64,000 bases of DNA from Oceanobacillus jeddahensis (GCF_000750635.1 NZ_CCDM010000001.1:62001-126000), one strand, 5' to 3'; positions 39,990-51,137 are shown, counted from the first letter of the stretch. Notes: generated from the sequence alone by a model not told the origin. Translations and numbers: made by a program.

Positions 39990-40017
39990 CCACTGACAAC
40001 TATCAGTGGTTTTTTTC
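39990..40017 (+). terminator. terminator or attenuator after rpmH
   Basis: CCACTGA-CAACTA-TCAGTGG followed by seven Ts. Confidence 0.88.
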
Positions 40018-40172
40018 TGTTGTTTAGAGGATACTGTTATTCACATAGAATTACATATTTTTGTACCACAATAGGAAAATATAAGAAAACAATGGGGAAA
40101 GTAGGACAAGCTTTTAATAGAACATAATGAATAAACGAAGATCTATGTGGGCTAAATTAAAAGGTGATGACG

Positions 40173-40520
40173 GTGAAAAAACAATTTCGAATAAAAAAAA
40201 ATGAAGAATTCCAAGCAGCTTTTAAACATGGAAATTCTTTCGCGAATAGGCAGCTGGTTATATATTATAGAAAGAAAGATGATCAGGACCATTTTCGGAT
40301 AGGTTTATCTGTTGGGAAAAAAATTGGAAATGCCGTTGTCAGGAATCGAATCAAAAGGCTGTTGCGAGCGTCTTTTCAAGAGTTAGAACAGGATATTAAA
40401 CCTTGCTATGATATAGTTATCATTGCTAGAAATCCAACCAAAACAATGGATTACGAATCGATGAAAAAAAGTCTCTCGCATTTATTATATAAAGAGAAAT
40501 TATTTAAACATTCTAAGTAA
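40173..40520 (+). CDS. rnpA: ribonuclease P protein component
   Basis: This 115-residue basic protein assists the RNase P RNA in 5' maturation of tRNAs. The signature RNR motif is [18 protein letters not shown], and the N-terminal [20 protein letters not shown] matches the family. The GTG at 40173 with AAAGGTGAT upstream is preferred over the GTG/ATG codons at 40164/40167 that overlap that site. It is followed by yidC with 110 nt between. Confidence 0.97.
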   Translation: MKKQFRIKKNEEFQAAFKHGNSFANRQLVIYYRKKDDQDHFRIGLSVGKKIGNAVVRNRIKRLLRASFQELEQDIKPCYDIVIIARNPTKTMDYESMKKSLSHLLYKEKLFKHSK

Positions 40521-40629
40521 AAAACAAAAAATGTATAGTTTCTTATCTGACAAGTTTAAGATAGAATTCACAATGTAAATAAGCTAAAATAGCTAATAGA
40601 ATCATTGGGAATATTAAGGAGGAAACACT

Positions 40630-41397
40630 TTGCGTAAAAAATACGGGATTTTAATCACTTTTCTCGTGATAGCGGTTATTTTAGCTGGTTGTACCCAGGT
40701 AGATGAACCGATTACATCCGATAGTGAAGGATTTTGGAATACAATCTTTGTTTATCCGTTATCTTGGGTTATTACAACAATTGCAAGTTATTTCCCTGTA
40801 CACGTTGACTTTGGATTGGCAATTATTTTAGTAACTGTAGTTATCCGTTTAATATTGGTGCCATTAAACGTAAAACAAATTAAAAGTACAAAGGCAATGC
40901 AGGAAATTCAGCCGCAATTACAGGAGCTTCAAAAAAAATATGCATCTAAGGATGCAAATACGCAACAGAAATTACAACAGGAAACGATGCAATTATTCCA
41001 AAAGAATGGAGTCAATCCATTAGCGGGTTGTTTACCGATTCTTGTACAGATGCCAATATTTATCGCAATGTATCATGCGATTATGCGTACGAGAGAAATT
41101 GGTGAACATGATTTCTTAGGGTTTATCCAACTTGATGAGCCCAATGCTATTTTGGCAATTTTGACGGCATTATTTACTTTCCTGCAACAGAAATTAATGA
41201 TGTCTACAAACTCAAGTGCAAATAGTAATCCACAAATGAAGTTGCAGCTGCAGATTATGCTGTATGTAATGCCAATAATGATTGGTGTCATGGGATTCAT
41301 TCTCCCATCAGCATTGGCATTGTATTGGGTAACAGGTAACGTATTTATGATATGCCAGACGCTTCTTATTAATAAGCCAATGATGGCAAAAAAATAA
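40630..41397 (+). CDS. yidC: membrane protein insertase YidC (SpoIIIJ type)
   Basis: This 255-residue lipoprotein-type insertase has the lipobox LAGC with Cys21 after a hydrophobic signal. The YidC/Oxa1 core follows (about 55-250) with five helices: VVIRLILVPLNVKQIKSTKAMQEIQPQLQ carries the conserved hydrophilic-groove Arg, and NPLAGCLPILVQMPIFIAMYHAI the hairpin. It inserts membrane proteins with or without Sec. The start is TTG at 40630, after AAGGAGG. The adjacent khpB/jag is the standard partner. Confidence 0.97.
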   Translation: MRKKYGILITFLVIAVILAGCTQVDEPITSDSEGFWNTIFVYPLSWVITTIASYFPVHVDFGLAIILVTVVIRLILVPLNVKQIKSTKAMQEIQPQLQELQKKYASKDANTQQKLQQETMQLFQKNGVNPLAGCLPILVQMPIFIAMYHAIMRTREIGEHDFLGFIQLDEPNAILAILTALFTFLQQKLMMSTNSSANSNPQMKLQLQIMLYVMPIMIGVMGFILPSALALYWVTGNVFMICQTLLINKPMMAKK

Positions 41398-41626
41398 TTT
41401 TTTATAATGGGGGAAGAGATTCCCCCATTAATAATAAGAAAAATAATTAAACATTTTACATTTTTAAGAAAACCTTTATATAGCAATCAGTAAGCTCGCC
41501 AGAAATCTTGATTTAAGCTAATCTAAAGATATAGCGACCGTTTTCCCTCACAACATTGTATATTATTTCTTTACCAAATTAGGGAAATTACGGACACTCA
41601 TGCTGTGAAAAATGGAGGGGAGACTT

Positions 41627-42238
41627 TTGAGAGAAGTAACTGCAAGTGGTCAAACAGTTGAAGAAGCGATTCAATCCGCTCTGGAGCAATTAGGAGTGGA
41701 AGAGAATCAAGTAGATGTTGAGGTCATTGATGAAGGTAAAAAAGGAGTATTTGGGATCTTTGGATCCAAGCGTGCCTATGTAAAAGTAACGGTAGCAAAG
41801 GATCCGATTGAAGAAACAGCTCAATTTATCAAAGAAGTTACTAGCAACATGAATCTCTCAGTAAGTATAGATACAGAAGTAAAGGAAAACCATGTAACCT
41901 ATACGATGCATCATGAAAATATTGCCAAAATTATAGGGAAACGTGGACAGACGTTAAATGCGCTACAGTATTTAGTGCATTTAGTCATTAATAAACAAAG
42001 TGATACGTATTATACCGTAACATTGGATGCAGAAGGTTATCGTGCGAGAAGAAAAGAAACATTAGAGTCTCTTGCAATAAAGATGGGGGATAAAGCGCAA
42101 AAAACAAAGAAAAAAGTTGTGCTGGAGCCAATGCCGGCATTTGAGCGTAAAATTATTCATAGTGTCCTGCAAGATAAAGAAGTTTCTACTTATTCTGATG
42201 GTGTCGAGCCGCATCGTCATATTGTAATTAAACCATAA
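41627..42238 (+). CDS. khpB: RNA-binding protein KhpB/Jag (SpoIIIJ-associated)
   Basis: This 203-residue protein has three parts. A Jag N-terminal domain (about 1-55) carries EVIDEGKKGVFGIFGSK. A KH domain (about 78-150) has the GxxG loop IGKRGQTLNALQYLVHLV. The C-terminal R3H domain carries MPAFERKIIHSVLQ and SDGVEPHRHIVIKP. It regulates RNA and cell elongation or sporulation in relatives. The TTG at 41627 with GGAGGGG upstream (MREVTASGQ) is preferred; an upstream ATG lies inside that site. It is co-directional with yidC and followed by a terminator. Confidence 0.95.
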   Translation: MREVTASGQTVEEAIQSALEQLGVEENQVDVEVIDEGKKGVFGIFGSKRAYVKVTVAKDPIEETAQFIKEVTSNMNLSVSIDTEVKENHVTYTMHHENIAKIIGKRGQTLNALQYLVHLVINKQSDTYYTVTLDAEGYRARRKETLESLAIKMGDKAQKTKKKVVLEPMPAFERKIIHSVLQDKEVSTYSDGVEPHRHIVIKP

Positions 42239-42240
42239 AA

Positions 42241-42276
42241 TGAAAGCCTGAGAGAATACGCTCTTGGGCTTTTTTA
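42241..42276 (+). terminator. terminator of khpB
   Basis: AAAGCCTGAGAG / CTCTTGGGCTTT hairpin followed by TTT. Confidence 0.82.
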
Positions 42277-42305
42277 CGTGATACAAAAGCATGAGAAACC
42301 AAACT

Positions 42306-42356
42306 TTATCACAGAGAACCGCCCGTAAAACTCTGGCAGAATGAAGTTTCTTATTA
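42306..42356 (+). repeat. dispersed repeat copy (CGCCCGTAAAACTC...GAATGAAGTTTC)
   Basis: ATCACAGAGAACCGCCCGTA then AAAACTCTGGCAGAATGAAG. It is nearly the same as 46082-46133. Confidence 0.7.
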
Positions 42357-42464
42357 TATTCTTCTTATTATTCTAATGATTAAAGTTCTAGAATGTTGGG
42401 AAGATGGCATTTTTATGTGAAGGAGTTCTCCATAATTGGAATATGGACACTGCAAACAAAAATG

Positions 42465-42521
42465 TTATGCACATGTGGATAACAAAGGTGGTATATAGAT
42501 ATTTTTTATTCGTGTGGATAA
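42465..42521. promoter_or_regulatory. DnaA-box cluster upstream of mnmE
   Basis: Perfect boxes on the minus strand at 42474-42482 and 42513-42521, plus TTATGCACA (one mismatch) at 42465-42473. Three boxes fit in 57 bp. A DnaA-binding region at the equivalent trmE locus is known in B. subtilis. Confidence 0.8.
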
Positions 42522-42622
42522 GTTTCTTTTTTTCAAAATCTATGGTATTCTTGGTTGTTAGTGATAATAAAACTAAATGCATTAATGATAGATATAGAAT
42601 GAAGAGAAGGCAGGTGAATAAG

Positions 42623-43999
42623 ATGGATACAGATACAATAGCAGCGATATCTACTCCAGTGGGCGAAGGTGCTATAGCAATTGTGCGTCTAAGCGGACCA
42701 GAGGCTCTTCCCTTAGCTTCTGATGTGTTTGAAGGAAAAAGCCTGAAAGAGGTTGATTCTCATACGATTCATTATGGAAAAATCATTGACCCTGTAACGA
42801 AAGAGTTCGCAGAAGAAGTGATGGTATCCGTGATGCGTGCACCTAAAACATTCACTCGTGAAGATATTGTTGAAATTAATTGCCATGGGGGATTAGTGTC
42901 CGTAAACCGTGTGTTAGAGATTATGCTCGCAAAAGGAGCACGGCTGGCTGAGCCTGGTGAATTTACAAAACGTGCCTTTTTAAACGGCCGTATTGATTTA
43001 TCACAAGCGGAAGCAGTCATGGATTTAATTCGTGCCAAGACAGACAAAGCAATGAATGTAGCATTAAAGCAAATAGATGGTCGCCTGTCGAAGCTTATTC
43101 AGACGTTAAGACAAGAATTATTAGAGACAGTTGCTCATGTCGAAGTCAATATCGATTATCCAGAGTATGATGATGTAGAGGAAATGTCGCACACCTTGAT
43201 GGAGGAAAAGACCAAAGAGGTGGGAGAAGAAATAGAGAAGCTGCTGGAAGTTGCAGCACAGGGGAAAATTTTGCGTGAAGGCTTAGCAACAGCGATTATT
43301 GGACGGCCAAATGTAGGAAAATCTTCTTTAATGAATACTTTGGTGCAAGAAAATAAAGCTATTGTTACAGAAGTTCCAGGAACAACAAGAGATATTATTG
43401 AAGAATACGTAAACGTCCGCGGAGTACCTTTACGTTTAGTAGATACAGCGGGAATCCGGGAAACAGAGGATATTGTAGAACGTATCGGTGTGGATCGTTC
43501 CCGACAAGTATTGAAGGAATCTGATTTAATTTTATTCGTATTAAATTATAATGAACCTTTGAGCGAGGAAGATAAAAAATTATTTGAAGCTGTGCAAGGT
43601 TTAGAGTATATTGTCATCATCAATAAGACAGACTTAGAGCAGAAATTAGATTTAGAAGAGGTACGAGCATTTGCAGAAGGGAAGCCTGTCGTAACAACTT
43701 CTTTAATCGAAGAACAAGGCATTGATCAATTAGAGCAAGCAATTGCTAATACCTTTTTTTCTGGTGAAGTAGATGCAGGGGACCTGACCTATGTATCTAA
43801 TGTCCGTCATATTCAGCTGCTAAAGCAGGCGAAACAAGCTTTAGATGACGCTCGTGAAGCGATTGAACTTGGGATGCCAATGGATATTGTACAAATTGAT
43901 GTGACACGTTCATGGGAGTTTATGGGAGAAATTATTGGTGATACAGCAAGTGACAGCTTGATTGATCAGTTATTCTCTCAGTTCTGTTTAGGAAAATAA
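42623..43999 (+). CDS. mnmE: tRNA modification GTPase MnmE
   Basis: This 458-residue protein forms with MnmG the enzyme that places the (carboxymethyl)aminomethyl group at U34 of tRNAs. The N-terminal formyl-THF-binding dimerisation domain (about 1-118) begins [22 protein letters not shown]. The G domain (about 220-380) has P-loop [11 protein letters not shown]3 DTAGI and G4 NKTD. The C-terminal FCLGK is the catalytic Cys motif. The ATG at 42623 follows GCAGGTGA. A reading that extends upstream to 42404 runs through DnaA boxes and is not credible. Confidence 0.97.
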   Translation: MDTDTIAAISTPVGEGAIAIVRLSGPEALPLASDVFEGKSLKEVDSHTIHYGKIIDPVTKEFAEEVMVSVMRAPKTFTREDIVEINCHGGLVSVNRVLEIMLAKGARLAEPGEFTKRAFLNGRIDLSQAEAVMDLIRAKTDKAMNVALKQIDGRLSKLIQTLRQELLETVAHVEVNIDYPEYDDVEEMSHTLMEEKTKEVGEEIEKLLEVAAQGKILREGLATAIIGRPNVGKSSLMNTLVQENKAIVTEVPGTTRDIIEEYVNVRGVPLRLVDTAGIRETEDIVERIGVDRSRQVLKESDLILFVLNYNEPLSEEDKKLFEAVQGLEYIVIINKTDLEQKLDLEEVRAFAEGKPVVTTSLIEEQGIDQLEQAIANTFFSGEVDAGDLTYVSNVRHIQLLKQAKQALDDAREAIELGMPMDIVQIDVTRSWEFMGEIIGDTASDSLIDQLFSQFCLGK

Positions 44000-44033
44000 T
44001 GGATATGTTTATTATAAAGAAAGGAAGAGCAAA

Positions 44034-45920
44034 ATGACTTACAACGCAGGAAATTATGATGTCATTGTTGTTGGAGCCGGTCATGCCGGAATAGAAGCTG
44101 CGCATGCTTCTGCCCGGATGGGGGCAAAAACATTAATGTTGACATTAAACTTAGATATGATTGCATTTATGCCTTGTAACCCGTCCATCGGCGGACCTGC
44201 CAAAGGAATTGTAGTACGGGAAATTGATGCACTTGGCGGAATAATGGGGAAAATTATTGATAAAAGTTATATTCAAATGCGTATGCTGAACACCGGAAAA
44301 GGTCCAGCTGTACAAGCTTTACGTGCGCAAGCGGATAAGCCGGTATATATGCAGGAAGTGAAGAATCTGGTTGAAAATGAAGAGAACTTAACCGTTCGCC
44401 AAGGAATGGTAAATTCGCTTATTGTCGAGGACGGCATTTGTAAAGGAGTTATCACAGAAACGAAAGCAGCTTATTATGCGAAATCGGTTATTGTGACTAC
44501 TGGAACTTTTATGCGCGGAAAAGTGCTGATGGGTGATTTAGAATATGAAAGTGGCCCAAATAATCAGCGTGTTTCTGTTAAGTTATCAGAGAACCTGGAG
44601 GAATTAGGTTTTAACTTAACACGTTTTAAAACAGGAACACCTCCACGTGTAAACAGTCATACGATTGATTATTCCCAAACAGAAATTCAGCCTGGAGACA
44701 AGAACCCGAAAAGCTTCTCTTATGAAACGACGGAAGTAATTAAAGATCAAATTCCTTGCTGGCTAACGTATACAAATGAATTTACACATGAAGTGATTAA
44801 TGAAAATTTGACGTTATCTGCCATGTATTCCGGAATGAAGCGGGGAACTGGTCCAAGATATTGTCCTTCCATTGAAGATAAAATCGTCCGTTTCAATGAC
44901 AAACCACGTCATCAAATTTTCTTGGAGCCGGAAGGAAGAAATACAGAAGAAGTTTATGTGCAAGGCCTATCAACATCATTGCCAGAGTCTGTGCAGCATG
45001 AAATGGTAAAATCTGTTCCAGGTCTGGAAAATGCAGAAATTATGCGTGCCGGCTATGCGATCGAATATGATGCTGTTGTACCAACTCAGCTCTGGCCGAC
45101 ATTGGAAACCAAACGTTTGCCGGGATTATTCACAGCCGGTCAAATTAACGGAACATCCGGTTATGAAGAAGCAGCTGGCCAAGGATTGATGGCTGGCATG
45201 AACGCAGCGGCAAAAGTAACAGGAAAAGAAGCAATTATTTTAGACCGTTCGCAAGCTTATATTGGTGTCATGATTGATGACCTAGTGACAAAAGGAACAA
45301 ATGAACCATATCGCTTACTGACTTCACGTGCAGAATATCGCTTATTACTTCGTCACGATAATGCTGATTTGCGTCTTACAGATATTGGATATGATTATGG
45401 ATTGATTTCTGAGGAAAGATATGCAGCTTTCACGGCGAAGAAAGAGCAGGTAGAAGCCGAAAAGAAACGTTTAAATAAAATTGTTGTTAAACCAACAGAA
45501 GAAGTACAAAATGTGATGAAATCTGCTGGTGCTGCACCGATGAAAGAAGCAGTGAAAGCATATGACTTATTAAAACGACCGGAATTAACGTATGAATATA
45601 TCGATCAAATGATTGAAACAGATGAGAATGTCAGTGATGATGTAAGAGAACAGGTAGCGATTCAAATTAAATATGAAGGTTATATTAAGAAAGCAAAAGA
45701 GCAAGTAGCAAGAATGCTTAAAATGGAAGATAAGAAAATACCAGCAGATATTGATTATAATGCGATTAATGGAATTGCCACAGAAGCAATTGAAAAACTG
45801 AAAAAAGTTCGCCCGCTTTCCGTTGGCCAAGCATCCAGAATTTCTGGTGTTAATCCAGCTGATATTTCTATCTTACTTGTTTATATTGAACAGGGAAATA
45901 TTGCTCGAATTGCAAACTAA
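44034..45920 (+). CDS. mnmG: tRNA uridine 34 modification enzyme MnmG (GidA)
   Basis: This 628-residue FAD protein is the partner of MnmE. The dinucleotide-binding motif is [21 protein letters not shown] (about 10-30). [10 protein letters not shown] and [14 protein letters not shown] are GidA signatures, and the helical C-terminal domain (about 555-628) contacts MnmE. The ATG at 44034 follows AAAGGAAG, 34 nt after mnmE, so the two are cotranscribed. Confidence 0.98.
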   Translation: MTYNAGNYDVIVVGAGHAGIEAAHASARMGAKTLMLTLNLDMIAFMPCNPSIGGPAKGIVVREIDALGGIMGKIIDKSYIQMRMLNTGKGPAVQALRAQADKPVYMQEVKNLVENEENLTVRQGMVNSLIVEDGICKGVITETKAAYYAKSVIVTTGTFMRGKVLMGDLEYESGPNNQRVSVKLSENLEELGFNLTRFKTGTPPRVNSHTIDYSQTEIQPGDKNPKSFSYETTEVIKDQIPCWLTYTNEFTHEVINENLTLSAMYSGMKRGTGPRYCPSIEDKIVRFNDKPRHQIFLEPEGRNTEEVYVQGLSTSLPESVQHEMVKSVPGLENAEIMRAGYAIEYDAVVPTQLWPTLETKRLPGLFTAGQINGTSGYEEAAGQGLMAGMNAAAKVTGKEAIILDRSQAYIGVMIDDLVTKGTNEPYRLLTSRAEYRLLLRHDNADLRLTDIGYDYGLISEERYAAFTAKKEQVEAEKKRLNKIVVKPTEEVQNVMKSAGAAPMKEAVKAYDLLKRPELTYEYIDQMIETDENVSDDVREQVAIQIKYEGYIKKAKEQVARMLKMEDKKIPADIDYNAINGIATEAIEKLKKVRPLSVGQASRISGVNPADISILLVYIEQGNIARIAN

Positions 45921-45995
45921 TATTAGAAAACTTGTCATTCATCAAAGGGAGTCTAAAAAAGTGTATGTTACTTTATGAGAATCCCTTAGTTACCA

Positions 45996-46033
45996 AAAAA
46001 TAGGCGGCGTTATTTATACGTCGCTATTTTTCT
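45996..46033 (+). terminator. possible terminator of mnmG
   Basis: AAATAGGCGGCG / CGTCGCTATTT imperfect hairpin followed by TTTCT. Confidence 0.6.
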
Positions 46034-46081
46034 AAATAATATATAGCGCTTTCTATGTTAATGCATTAATATAGAATGTAT

Positions 46082-46133
46082 TTATCACGGAGAACCGCTC
46101 GTAAAACTCCCACTGAATGAAGTTTCGTTTTAT
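46082..46133 (+). repeat. dispersed repeat copy (CGCTCGTAAAACTCCC...GAATGAAGTTTC)
   Basis: ATCACGGAGAACCGCTCGTA then AAAACTCCCACTGAATGAAG and TTTCGTTTTATA. The best-preserved copy of this end of the host repeat. Confidence 0.75.
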
Positions 46134-46234
46134 AAGGAGAGGGGAGTACTTTCACTCCAATAAAGCAATACATAACAAACAGATAATCTGTTTTAAAATT
46201 ACATAAAATACCATTTATATAAAAGGAGACTACA

Positions 46235-46951
46235 ATGAAACCAGAACAATTTGTCCAAGCATTGGCTGAAAAAGGAATAACATTAAATGAATCGCAACAA
46301 AAAGCATTTGATATTTATTTTAAAGAGCTTGTGGAATGGAATGAAAAAATAAATTTAACAGCGATAACAGAAGAAGAGGAAGTATACGAAAAACATTTCT
46401 ATGACTGTATTACTGCTGCTTTTTATACAGATATGACACAAGAACTATCAGTTTGTGATATTGGTGCGGGTGCAGGTTTTCCAAGTATTCCATTGAAAAT
46501 ATGTTTTCCTCATTTAAAAATAACCATTATTGATTCTTTGAAAAAAAGAATTACTTTCCTAAATCACTTAGCAAATAAATTGGAACTAACTGATGTCGCA
46601 TTTTATCATAATCGTGCTGAAAATGCAGGAAGGGACGAGGCATTTCGAGAACAATATGATTTAGTAACTGCTAGAGCAGTAGCCAGAATGTCCGTGTTGA
46701 GTGAATTGTGCTTACCATTTGTGAAAAAAGGCGGTTACTTTGTTGCAATGAAAGGGTCGCAAGCAAAAGAAGAATTGGAAGTGGGGGAAGCATCGATTGA
46801 ATTACTCGGGGGAGAAGTAGAATCTATTGATACTTTTACACTTTCTGAGGAGGCTGGAGAACGTTCTATTGTTAAAATTACAAAGAAACGAAAAACACCA
46901 AAAAAATATCCTAGAAAAGCAGGAGTGCCAAATAAAGAACCGATTGAATAA
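46235..46951 (+). CDS. rsmG: 16S rRNA (guanine527-N7)-methyltransferase RsmG
   Basis: This 238-residue SAM-dependent methyltransferase (GidB) modifies G527 of 16S rRNA. Family motifs are [23 protein letters not shown], the SAM motif [16 protein letters not shown] and [17 protein letters not shown]. The C-terminus ends in a Lys/Pro-rich tail. The ATG follows AAAAGGAG. Loss of this enzyme gives low-level streptomycin resistance in other bacteria. It is separated from noc by an 826-bp gap that holds parS and element B. Confidence 0.97.
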   Translation: MKPEQFVQALAEKGITLNESQQKAFDIYFKELVEWNEKINLTAITEEEEVYEKHFYDCITAAFYTDMTQELSVCDIGAGAGFPSIPLKICFPHLKITIIDSLKKRITFLNHLANKLELTDVAFYHNRAENAGRDEAFREQYDLVTARAVARMSVLSELCLPFVKKGGYFVAMKGSQAKEELEVGEASIELLGGEVESIDTFTLSEEAGERSIVKITKKRKTPKKYPRKAGVPNKEPIE

Positions 46952-47383
46952 TGAATTTTATACAAGGTAGAAAGGTTTTACAAAAGGCAAATGCGTACTC
47001 TTTGTAATATTTAAATTCATTTTATATTTTTTCCGCGGTAGGTATGATAAAATAGTAACTATACATATCGACTGTTCGTTGTTGTATTTTATAAAGTATA
47101 GATGCTATTATATGAATGTTATATAAATGGAAAAGCTCCTATATAATAAATAAATTATTAATAATGTTTCACGTGAAACATTATCTTTAAATTAGGAAGT
47201 AAATAAGAATGTTAATATAGACTAGACACTTTTTTATGTTAATTGTGCCGTATAGTTTTGATCTTTCAATTTACGATTGGAAAGCACGATGTAACTAATC
47301 TTAGCTGATGAAAGAAAAACTACGGATTAAAAAGAATCTCAGATAAGGGTTCTTGTTTTTTGGGACATAGGGGCTGCGATTAC
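46952..47383. other. gene-free stretch with parS between rsmG and noc
   Basis: AT-rich, no gene. The recognisable content is parS (47165-47180) and, at its right end, the target duplication CTGCGATTAC (47374-47383) of element B. Confidence 0.6.
47165..47180. promoter_or_regulatory. parS centromere site 1
   Basis: TGTTTCACGTGAAACA, a perfect palindrome and exact match to the Spo0J/ParB consensus TGTTNCACGTGAAACA. Confidence 0.97.
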
Positions 47384-47601
47384 CAATGTTGTCAGGTTAA
47401 TGATTTTTTTAATATTTTATTGGTTACAGATAGATAACAACAACTATCTAGCGGAGGAAAAATACGGAGACTCCTGTGGGAATGCGCAGTGGGAAGACCC
47501 CGCAGAAAAAAAGTGCTCTTCTTTTTTTCGAGGAGGCTGAGCTCAAGCCCACGGAAAGCGTAGTGTTTTTCCGCAGCGGTCGTACTAACCTGACAACATT
47601 G
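47384..47601 (-). mobile_element. MITE-like element copy B (218 bp, inverted relative to A and C)
   Basis: Perfect 16-bp terminal inverted repeats (CAATGTTGTCAGGTTA and complement). The flanks are the exact 10-bp direct repeat CTGCGATTAC (47374-47383, 47602-47611). When reversed, its interior aligns with copy C throughout (CGACCGCTGCGGAAAAACAC ... CCGCTAGATAGTTGTTG). No reading frame. Confidence 0.88.
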
Positions 47602-47777
47602 CTGCGATTACTCCTCCCACGGAAGCCCTTTTGCGTATTCTCGTCTCCTTGAAAATATTTTAAGGAATGTCGAAGTCAGCATTTTCTTGTACAAGAAATA
47701 GATAAATAAATACGAGTTTTACTACTAATAGATTTGATAATGAATAGTTTGTTAATTTTAGAAGGTGGTGTCAGCAA

Positions 47778-48635
47778 GTGGTGAGTCCTTTTAATCGGAT
47801 ATTTGGAAAAAGCGATAAGGATCCTATCGATACGGATAAGGTCTCCTATTCTTCAGATGAAGTGATTCAAATCGATATCGATAAAATTCAGGCCAATCGC
47901 TACCAGCCACGAACGATTTTTCAGGAAGAAAAAATAAAAGAATTAGCACAAACCATACACACACATGGAATGATTCAACCAATTGTCGTTCGTAAACTAG
48001 ATGATGATTCCTTTGAATTAATAGCAGGGGAGAGAAGATGGAGAGCAGTTCAGCATCTGGGCTGGAAACAAGTATCCGCAATTATTCGAGAAATGAGCGA
48101 TACAGAAACAGCCTCTGTAGCTCTCATTGAAAATTTACAACGTGAAGAATTGACTGTAATTGAAGAAGCTATTGCATATAATAAGTTGCTTGAATTGCAT
48201 GATTTAACGCAAGAAGCATTAGCGCAGCGCCTTGGTAAAAATCAATCTACTATAGCTAATAAGCTGCGATTATTAAAATTACCACAAGAGGTGCAGGACG
48301 CTTTATTGGAAAAATTGATAACAGAGAGACATGCCCGTGCTTTAATTAAGTTAAAAGATGAGGAACAGCAGCTTCTCGTATTAAAAGAAGTTCTTGAGAA
48401 AGAATTGAATGTGAAACAAACAGAAGAGCGAATTGCTAAACTCAATGCCCCGAAAGAAGAAAAGAAGAAGACAAAACCTAAATTGAAGGGTGTTAATAAA
48501 GATGTTCGGATTGCTATGAATACAATCAGGCAATCTCTTAATATGGTCTCAGATACGGGTGTCGATGTAGAATCAGATGAACAAGAACTCGACGATTATT
48601 ATCAAATAACGATTAAAATACCTAAGCAAAAATAG
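47778..48635 (+). CDS. noc: nucleoid occlusion protein Noc
   Basis: This 285-residue ParB paralogue blocks Z-ring assembly over the nucleoid. The ParB N-terminal CTP-binding region has [10 protein letters not shown] and [15 protein letters not shown], then [15 protein letters not shown]. The HTH is [24 protein letters not shown]. The C-terminal dimerisation domain ends [14 protein letters not shown]. Assignment to Noc rather than Spo0J rests on higher similarity to B. subtilis Noc and on its place after rsmG. The start is GTG at 47778 or 47781, downstream of AAGGTGG. Confidence 0.94.
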   Translation: MVSPFNRIFGKSDKDPIDTDKVSYSSDEVIQIDIDKIQANRYQPRTIFQEEKIKELAQTIHTHGMIQPIVVRKLDDDSFELIAGERRWRAVQHLGWKQVSAIIREMSDTETASVALIENLQREELTVIEEAIAYNKLLELHDLTQEALAQRLGKNQSTIANKLRLLKLPQEVQDALLEKLITERHARALIKLKDEEQQLLVLKEVLEKELNVKQTEERIAKLNAPKEEKKKTKPKLKGVNKDVRIAMNTIRQSLNMVSDTGVDVESDEQELDDYYQITIKIPKQK

Positions 48636-48662
48636 TTGCAGAATTATTAGCATACAGTTTTT

Positions 48663-48692
48663 GCCCATCTTACGAATAGATGGGTATTTTAT
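48663..48692 (+). terminator. terminator of noc
   Basis: CCCATCT-TACGAAT-AGATGGG followed by TATTTTATTTT. Confidence 0.72.
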
Positions 48693-49087
48693 TTTGAAAA
48701 AAGTAATATACGTAATCACCGGTGGTACTTTGAATATTTTTATATTAAAATTAAATTAAAAAAATACTAGAAAGCATCTTATTTTATAAATAAATGCTAT
48801 GATAGTGAATAGGAAAGTGATTGCTCAAATTTTTTTGGTAAAAAGAAATTACTAGATTTATTCGATTTATCAGAGAGTGAGTGTACGTAAAAAACCGCTA
48901 ACTTTTAAAAGAGAATCTGATAAGAAAGAGATAAGAAACTTGAATTTACAGATTCAATTAAAAGTGATTTTAGTGAAGGGGATGATTGCAATCCTCAGAC
49001 ATGGGGAAAATGCGGCGTTCCTCCTAGAATGAAGTTTCAATTTATCAGAAAAAATTTGAACAACCTCCGAGTAAGGTAGGTGTCAAC
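48693..49087. other. gene-free stretch upstream of soj
   Basis: AT-rich, with a fragment of the dispersed repeat (AGAATGAAGTTTCAATTTAT, about 49026-49045) just before the soj ribosome site. The soj promoter is presumably here but not identified. Confidence 0.5.
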
Positions 49088-49861
49088 ATGGGGAAAATTA
49101 TATCCATCGCAAATCAAAAAGGTGGCGTTGGAAAAACTACATCATCTGTAAATGTTAGTGCTTGTTTAGCTTCATTAGGAAATAAGGTATTACTCGTTGA
49201 TACAGATCCTCAAGGAAATGCAACAAGTGGAGTTGGTGTAAATAAAGCAGATGTCAATCAATGTATATACAATGTGTTAGTAGAGGACACACCAGCAGCA
49301 GATGTTATTGTTCCTTCTAATTTGGAAAACTTAGATATAATACCTGCGACGATTCAGCTGGCAGGATCTGAAATTGAACTTGTTCCCATTATATCAAGAG
49401 AAATTCGTTTGAAATCTGCATTATCTGAGATAAAAAACCAGTATGATTACATCATTATTGATTGTCCGCCATCGTTAGGCTTACTGACAATTAATGCTTT
49501 GACTGCATCAGATACGGTAATGATTCCTGTACAATGCGAGTATTACGCATTAGAAGGCTTGAGTCAGTTATTGAATACTATAAGATTAGTGCAAAAGCAT
49601 TTAAATAAAGAATTAATGATCGAAGGGGTTCTTTTAACAATGCTGGATGCACGTACGAACCTTGGGATTCAAGTGATTGAAGAAGTGAAAAAATATTTCC
49701 AAGACAAAGTATTTGAAACCATTATTCCAAGAAATGTTCGTTTAGGGGAAGCACCTAGTCATGGCCAGCCAATTATTTCTTACGATTCCAAATCTCGTGG
49801 TGCAGAGGTATATCTTGATTTAGCGAAGGAAGTGATGACAAATGCCGAGAGGGTTAGGTAA
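49088..49861 (+). CDS. soj: chromosome partitioning ATPase Soj (ParA)
   Basis: This 257-residue deviant-Walker ATPase has the motif [10 protein letters not shown] with signature Lys11, and Walker A' [11 protein letters not shown]. The Walker B region is [20 protein letters not shown]. It works with Spo0J on origin segregation and also controls DnaA. The short N-terminus without HTH marks the chromosomal type. The ATG follows AAGGTAGGTG. The 3' end overlaps spo0J by 20 nt, giving translational coupling. Confidence 0.97.
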   Translation: MGKIISIANQKGGVGKTTSSVNVSACLASLGNKVLLVDTDPQGNATSGVGVNKADVNQCIYNVLVEDTPAADVIVPSNLENLDIIPATIQLAGSEIELVPIISREIRLKSALSEIKNQYDYIIIDCPPSLGLLTINALTASDTVMIPVQCEYYALEGLSQLLNTIRLVQKHLNKELMIEGVLLTMLDARTNLGIQVIEEVKKYFQDKVFETIIPRNVRLGEAPSHGQPIISYDSKSRGAEVYLDLAKEVMTNAERVR

Positions 49862-50681
49862 AGGAATTAATGCGTTGTTTCCAGAAGTTGAAAAAGACAG
49901 TAAAGACACGATTCAAGAAATTGAATTATCTAATTGTCGTCCAAATCCTTATCAACCAAGGAAGAGTTTTCAAACCGATTCGATAGAAGAGCTGAAGGAT
50001 TCTATTAAAGAATATGGTGTTATTCAGCCGATTATTGTGCGAAAAAGTCTTAAAGGTTATGAAATTGTTGTTGGTGAAAGAAGATACCGAGCTGCAAAAG
50101 AAGCAGGACTTGAGACAATTCCTGCTATTATTCGAGAATTAACTGATGAACGCATGATGGAAGTTGCATTGTTAGAAAACTTGCAACGAGAAAACCTGAC
50201 TCCAATTGAAGAAGCGCAAGCCTACGCTAATTTGGTGGAAAAGCTAAATATCACACAGAATGTACTGTCTGAGCGGTTAGGAAAAAGCCGTTCCCATATT
50301 GCTAATATGATTCGTCTATTATCATTACCGGATGAAGTGATTACTTATATTAATAATGGTGAACTGTCGATGGGTCATGGACGTGCACTTCTGGGATTAA
50401 AGGAACGCGAAGCCATTCTTGCTTTAACGAATAAAATACGCAACGAGAAGCTAAATGTACGCCAAGTAGAAAAACTTATTATTGCCATGAACGAAAAACA
50501 AGTAAAGCAACAGAAGAAAAAGCCAAAGAAAGATGTATTCATCCAGGAAAGAGAAACAGTGCTTCGTGATACGCTTGGAACAGCTGTTCATATTCATAAA
50601 GGGAAGAAAAAAGGAAAAATTGAAATTGAATTTTACAATGACGATGATTTAAATCGTATTTTAGAATATCTTGAAAAATAA
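49842..50681 (+). CDS. spo0J: chromosome partitioning protein Spo0J (ParB)
   Basis: This 279-residue CTP-dependent parS-binding clamp begins [14 protein letters not shown], the Soj-stimulating N-terminal peptide. [25 protein letters not shown] (CTP box) and [17 protein letters not shown] follow. The HTH is [24 protein letters not shown], and the C-terminal domain forms the dimer. Two parS sites occur in this window, at 47.2 and 58.9 kb, either side of it. It ends the operon with a strong terminator. Confidence 0.97.
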   Translation: MPRGLGKGINALFPEVEKDSKDTIQEIELSNCRPNPYQPRKSFQTDSIEELKDSIKEYGVIQPIIVRKSLKGYEIVVGERRYRAAKEAGLETIPAIIRELTDERMMEVALLENLQRENLTPIEEAQAYANLVEKLNITQNVLSERLGKSRSHIANMIRLLSLPDEVITYINNGELSMGHGRALLGLKEREAILALTNKIRNEKLNVRQVEKLIIAMNEKQVKQQKKKPKKDVFIQERETVLRDTLGTAVHIHKGKKKGKIEIEFYNDDDLNRILEYLEK

Positions 50682-50727
50682 AAAAGCCGATATATTGCTT
50701 TGCATAAGCAATATATCGGCTTTTTTC
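50682..50727 (+). terminator. terminator of soj-spo0J
   Basis: AAAGCCGATATATTGCTT and its perfect complement flank a 6-nt loop, followed by a T run. Confidence 0.95.
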
Positions 50728-50920
50728 ACTTTAAGAAAGCAAAATATATTCTTTAAAGCCTCCCTTTAACGAAAGCCAAGTTTTCTTTATTGTCTTAGCA
50801 GGGAAAGCAATGTGTCTTCGGAGAAAACATGTAAAAATAATTAGAATAAAATTAGCTATTTTAACTCAAAACTAAACTGACTTATTTTATCGCAATGTAA
50901 CTGGCTGGGGATGCGATTAC

Positions 50921-51137
50921 CAATGTTGTCAGGTTAATACGACCGCTACGGAAAAACACTACGCTTTCCGTGGGCTTGAGCTCAGCCTCCTCGAAAAAAG
51001 AAGTTCGCTTTTTTCTGCGGGGTCTTCCCTCCGCGCTTTCCCACAGGAGTCTCCCTGTTTTTCCTCCACTAGATAGTTGTTGTTATCTATCTGTAACCAA
51101 TATAATATTTAAAAAATTCATTAACCTGACAGCATTG
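50921..51137 (+). mobile_element. MITE-like element copy C (217 bp)
   Basis: Terminal inverted repeats as in A and B, with one mismatch at the right end (CAGCATTG). Flanking 10-mers are ATGCGATTAC (50911-50920) and ATGCAATTAC (51138-51147), one substitution apart. The interior is closely similar to A and B, without the extra segment of A. Non-coding. Confidence 0.85.

Noticed and set aside
42404..42622. N-terminal extension of MnmE by 73 codons
   Set aside because: It crosses the DnaA-box cluster and ignores the good Shine-Dalgarno before 42623; homologues start at the later ATG.
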